Source: Datnioides undecimradiatus (lineage: Eukaryota; Chordata; Actinopteri; Lobotiformes; Datnioididae). Taken from it: a stretch of DNA of 64,000 nt. Below the pieces are notes generated by a model. The model had not been told where the DNA came from, did not search any database, and saw nothing but the letters and a program-made list of their open reading frames with translations. The stretch is from positions 4,710,923 through 4,774,922 of the forward strand of contig WARS01000007.1 in the NCBI GenBank assembly GCA_008933995.1, read 5' to 3'. Shown piece by piece: positions 59,738 through 64,000 of this stretch (position 1 is its first letter; every line of letters starts with the position of its first letter). Made by a program: the position numbers and the translations under genes.

Positions 59738-62700
59738 AATGCTGTGTCTGACATCACTCCAAAGCATGTTTACCCTCATTTTATTATTTTTGACATATCG
59801 TCTTTTAATCTGTGTGCGACATGTACACTCTATATTGTGCTCTGAAAAAGTCCTATTACACTATTTTAAACTATTCCACAGTGTAAAATTCAAATGTTAA
59901 AATTACAATATGTGACCTGCCGCTGTCAGTGATGGTGCAAAAGTGATTGTAATCCAAAAAAGCATCCAAAATCTCAAATGACTGCATCTGTAGAGTTACT
60001 GTAGCGTGTTGTTGCCTCCCTGTAGAGTCTCTGAGTTTCAGTTAAAAATGGAAAAGTGAATGAGGGTGGTTTCAGGCACAGCTCAACAGGCTACACCAAT
60101 GCTGGCGGCTCTGTGAGGCTGAACTATAGCACGGCGGTGTTTTGAGCTAAATGTTAACACCAGCGTGCTGGCAGGAGAGCACTGGCAGCGCTAAAATCTT
60201 TATGTTAAGCGGGTCTAATGTGTGATGTTTGCAGGTCAAATTTGTTGGACTGTTATAAAATCAGCTGAAGATTTCTTTTTGCACATATAGTGGGTGCTGT
60301 GCATGCATCGAGACTTCAAAACACAAAAGGCAACATCGATTTTTGACCATTATTTGTGTGCTTATTTTCTCCCGCCATTAATTTCCTTGTTCGTTCACAG
60401 TATGTCCGATTACCTGAGTGAGACGGAGCCATGACTGAACTTCCTGTCACATTGTGTTTCTGGTCAGATCTGCTTGTGGGTAACAGCTTCTGGTCCTTTC
60501 AGCAGCAGTCTGGTCACAATGTCACAGTGTAGTTTGAACTGAGTCAGACTGTGGGATTGTTGGTAGCGATAGTGTTACACACTGTGATGACGCTAGACGT
60601 TGCTTGCACTGGACAATCCCCATGGTTGCTTGAAAGGGCTCGGATTAGATTACTGAGTTTGAGCCCAATTGATGAAGGTTTATTGATTGTAATCCTGACC
60701 ATATGAATGGACTACATTATAGCCCTCCTTATCCTGGGTGTGCTGTAAGTACCCTTTTTGCCAGACCACCGAGTGGGCAGATCAGAGTGAATGTCCCTCA
60801 TTGACTGACTGACTTCCCACTGCTGAAATGTTCATGTGTGAGATGGAAGCGTGCAGCAGACTCCAGTCCAAAATGTCTGAAAATTGGCCTCACTGTTTGA
60901 TGTCGTGGTGAAAGGAGGAAGCTTAAACAGTTTACCCTCTGGAAATGAAAAGACATCCCTGTGCAGATAGTCAGTGATCTTACCTAACGGGTGTTTTGCC
61001 TCTCTAAAGTGTTTTTATACTGGTCTCTGTGTGGATATGGGTAGAAAGAAGGCTTGTTTTGTACATATTGTACATATTAACACCATAGCGACAGTGAGAA
61101 CAAAGCAACGATCGATTGGTTTGTTCCAACTTACATAAGCGACTGTTATATTTTGTTCTGAGGGAGGAAAACCTGATCAGTTTGATATGAGAAAACAAAG
61201 AAATTAGTTTTTTTGTATTTTCTTTGGCATGGATGGTTAAATTGCAGCACAGCATGACCGAAGATGTGATCTGAATGGATTTTAAAAAGGTATTTTTCAT
61301 TTTATTTAGATTCCAATTGACTCCTGATTAGACAAATAAATCGGCAGATGTTGCAGTTTAACAGTTAATTAGAGAACCCTGAGTTGACTTCAGTTTCCAT
61401 CAATTAGTATAATAACATTAGACCCAGTGTTCAGTGGGTGGATAGCTAATATATTATTACAGAGGTGTTTGCTTTACATCCAGGGACACAATGTAATTTC
61501 ATACTGGATGGATTTCACTGTACATGTAGTTCAAGGGAGCACCTTAATCCATTTCGTATAAATCCACTAAGCACATGCGATACATCATCCGATCATGCCA
61601 GAGGAGACCAGATAATCAGCAACCAACATTTCCTGCAGGCACATGATTGGACAATCACTACAAGTGCAGCACAGAAGAAGCAGCCAGGCACAAGCTGTAT
61701 GAGAGATTCTGTAGCATAGTGAGCTGCAATTACTGTGTCAACCCGCCTCAGTCGGGAATCTTTAATTCAAAGATTACAGACACAATCCACTCTTCAGATA
61801 GCCTTAAAACAGATGTACAGATGTCGGACTGTACGCCACAGTGTGCATCTCATTTCAATGAAAAAGACGACCTACCAGTGACACAAATCCAGAAAGTTCT
61901 CACAAAGGCATAATGTAAATTTATCAGCAGGTAGATATCTGGTAGAAGGACTACCCTGAAATGATGCAAGCAAAATTCCAACTATGTGGTGTCACCATGA
62001 AGAGACTTTAACTTATTTTCATGCAAAATTGGAAGAGTTTTTTTTCTTAAAGAAACTGAATTTCAAGCATTCACACAAATTTTATACCCTACTGCAAGAG
62101 CACACAGTACATTAAACTGTTACCAAAACAATAGATAGGAAATTCACTGCTGATTTTGTCCAACAATGTCCCCCAAAAGAAGAAAAAAAAATAATACATA
62201 CACTTCACTATCTGTGTTTTTGTATAATTGATTTTTCAAAATCCAGCTCTCGCACGTTGCAGAGTTCGATCAGAAGATCTCATCTGGCCAGTACAAATGA
62301 CCTTGGCGCTGTTTTTCTTCAACAACAACAACAAAAAACCCCCATTTTGCCTCATTCAGGAGCATGCTGTTGAATTTGCTTGCTGTCTGTCTATCATGCT
62401 GGCAGGCAGGAATCTACTGAGCTCCACAAAGTGCAGAGACGTGCCCTGAAAGAGAAGCAGCGTTGTTTTTTTTGCAACCGGTGACACCTGTGAAATACAG
62501 TCCCATACTCCACACACACACACACACACACACACAAATATGAATTGCAAATGAAAGCAATTACACAGCAAAACTCTTGGCTTATTTGGCGTGTTACTTT
62601 TCCCACAGCTGCAAGGTAATCTGACAAATTAGTCTCAGCTGTCCCTTCTTCTTCTCTGGGGGAATATTTTTCTTCTCTGTGGCTCCTCAGATCCCAGGCT

Positions 62701-64000
62701 TCCTCCAGCACAAACTCACATACGCATGCACACACACATCAAAAGCACACTTAAGATGCTTCTCCACCGCCTCAGGCACAGAAGGCAGCGGTATCTCCTC
62801 TAAACTCCAGTTCAGCAGACCAAATAAAAATAATATGATTGATTTAGACACGACCAACCAAAAGAACCCAGAGAGCAATCAGAGAGAGGTTAAGGACAAA
62901 AAGTTGAATGTTTATGTTAAGTAGTCATACTAAAACAGGTGGCAGTATGTCCCAGCTTCAAGTAACAGCAGGAGGGTTGCTCTGATTCTACCATGTAGCA
63001 ACGGAGAAATAAGTGTTCCTCGCCTCCAGGGGTGGCTCCCAGAAATGGTCTCAATCATGCAAATAGAAATTCAGTTTCTGATAATTAAATCCTGACAGAG
63101 ATTCTCATTTCGGAGCCCCATTTCTTGCCCAACTGGACAGCTCAGGTTGTAATGGACCTGAAACCGGCTAATGGCACTCATTACTCTCAGACCAGACAGT
63201 CTGCCCCGAAAACACAGCCACAGGTTGCATATTATGACCCATTTTAACGTTTATTGTTTGATTGCAGCCTCTAGTGGCTGCAGTAATTATGATGGGAACA
63301 AAGGCAGGAGTCAGCTGATGTCACATACAACAAAGTCTGCGTAGACACTGAAACCGCAAGTCAGTGCTGACTTATTGCAACTTACATATGTAAGTTCAGC
63401 TACGCAAGATACTTAATTTACTTCACATGTAACCTAAAATAACTTATGTTCATACTGACTTTAACCCAAACCCAATTACCTTTTGCTAAACCTTAACCAA
63501 ACTGTCCTTTTCACAGTGTTAAGCAGTTTGTGTGACTGGTACTCTCAACTGGTCATGTATATTTTCTTGTTAATATTTCAAGAGAAAAAGTCAGCAACAT
63601 TACTACAATTAATCCAGAGGAGGGACATAAATGTCTGTATTTGATGCCATATGGTGGTCCATCCAGTAACTGTCCATAATTGCATAGCTCTTGGTAGTAG
63701 TAGAGGAGCTAGCATGCCATTTTTCTGACTGCCCATTATTCCAACTTATGTATGTAACTCAATATGTGACCAAGTAGTTTGGTTCCTAAAGCTAACCAAA
63801 TTTCTTAGAGGTCACCTGACTTTGTTTTCACGCACTATTCCAAGGGCCCAAAACATGATTTCAGAACAACAGACTGTTGGACCAATGGGCTTTTGGTTCT
63901 GCAGGATATTTTTCAGACTATTAAACGTTTTGAATAATGGGCAATCAAGAAATCGGGCAAAGGAAATGTTGGGGGTCCACCAAAGTCATTAGGACCGAAA
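59738..64000. other. intergenic, no gene supported
   Basis: About 4.3 kb. Short open frames only, with no recognised similarity. It holds a CA microsatellite (62511-62536), an 18-bp palindrome (63379-63396) and an 11-bp inverted repeat pair (63731-63741 with 63932-63942). Confidence 0.5.
62511..62536. repeat. (CA)n microsatellite
   Basis: Thirteen CA units. Confidence 0.95.

Noticed and set aside
1-64000. Bacterial-type systems (operons, CRISPR arrays, phage, insertion sequences)
   Set aside because: Introns, vertebrate orthologs and eukaryotic transposons show this is animal nuclear DNA. The regular repeats seen are microsatellites or protein-coding repeats.

Overview
This window is vertebrate nuclear DNA, most likely from a ray-finned (teleost) fish. 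Genes are split into many short exons with GT-AG introns. Three vertebrate genes are recognisable, and the transposon remnants (Tc1-like, hAT, mariner-type MITE) and abundant CA/GT microsatellites are typical of fish. Gene identities come from reading translated exons against remembered family sequences; no database search was run. Exon edges were set by splice signals plus reading-frame continuity.

Layout. (1) Positions 23-34817, minus strand: the 5' part of a Munc13/UNC13 gene, best matched to unc13b, a presynaptic vesicle-priming factor. Nine exons (34817 down to 13209) encode the C2A domain and the start of the linker. They are followed by an enormous single exon (11785 down to at least 1573) with more than 3,400 codons open, and then a normal linker exon (316-23). 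The C1, C2B, MUN and C2C parts lie beyond the left edge. (2) Positions 34818-36358: a short head-to-head intergenic region with a GC-rich stretch at the unc13b start. (3) Positions 36359-39247, plus strand: complete stoml2 (mitochondrial stomatin-like protein 2), ten exons, 349 codons. (4) Positions 41614-49448, plus strand: complete pigo (GPI ethanolamine phosphate transferase 3), ten coding exons, 1,090 codons, with a probable noncoding first exon before 41177. A hAT element sits in its penultimate intron. (5) From about 51030 to the right edge: about 13 kb with no gene I can support, holding a decayed Tc1-like transposon at 58545-59735 and simple repeats.

The three genes have unrelated jobs: synaptic vesicle priming, mitochondrial inner-membrane organisation and ER GPI-anchor synthesis. 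Their adjacency matches what I recall of human chromosome 9p13 (PIGO, STOML2 and UNC13B close together), so this is conserved synteny rather than a functional cluster.

The most unusual feature is the giant unc13b exon. It joins the upstream exons in phase and gives a continuous 3,661-codon reading frame from the C2A start codon. It carries two families of short hydrophobic repeats: an early set of the type LLSGLLKF, and a late set of the type [10 protein letters not shown] that resembles nucleoporin GLFG repeats. It ends in tandem stop codons with no obvious donor of the phase the next exon needs. A second observation is a 30-nt in-frame microexon encoding an NYFGW motif.
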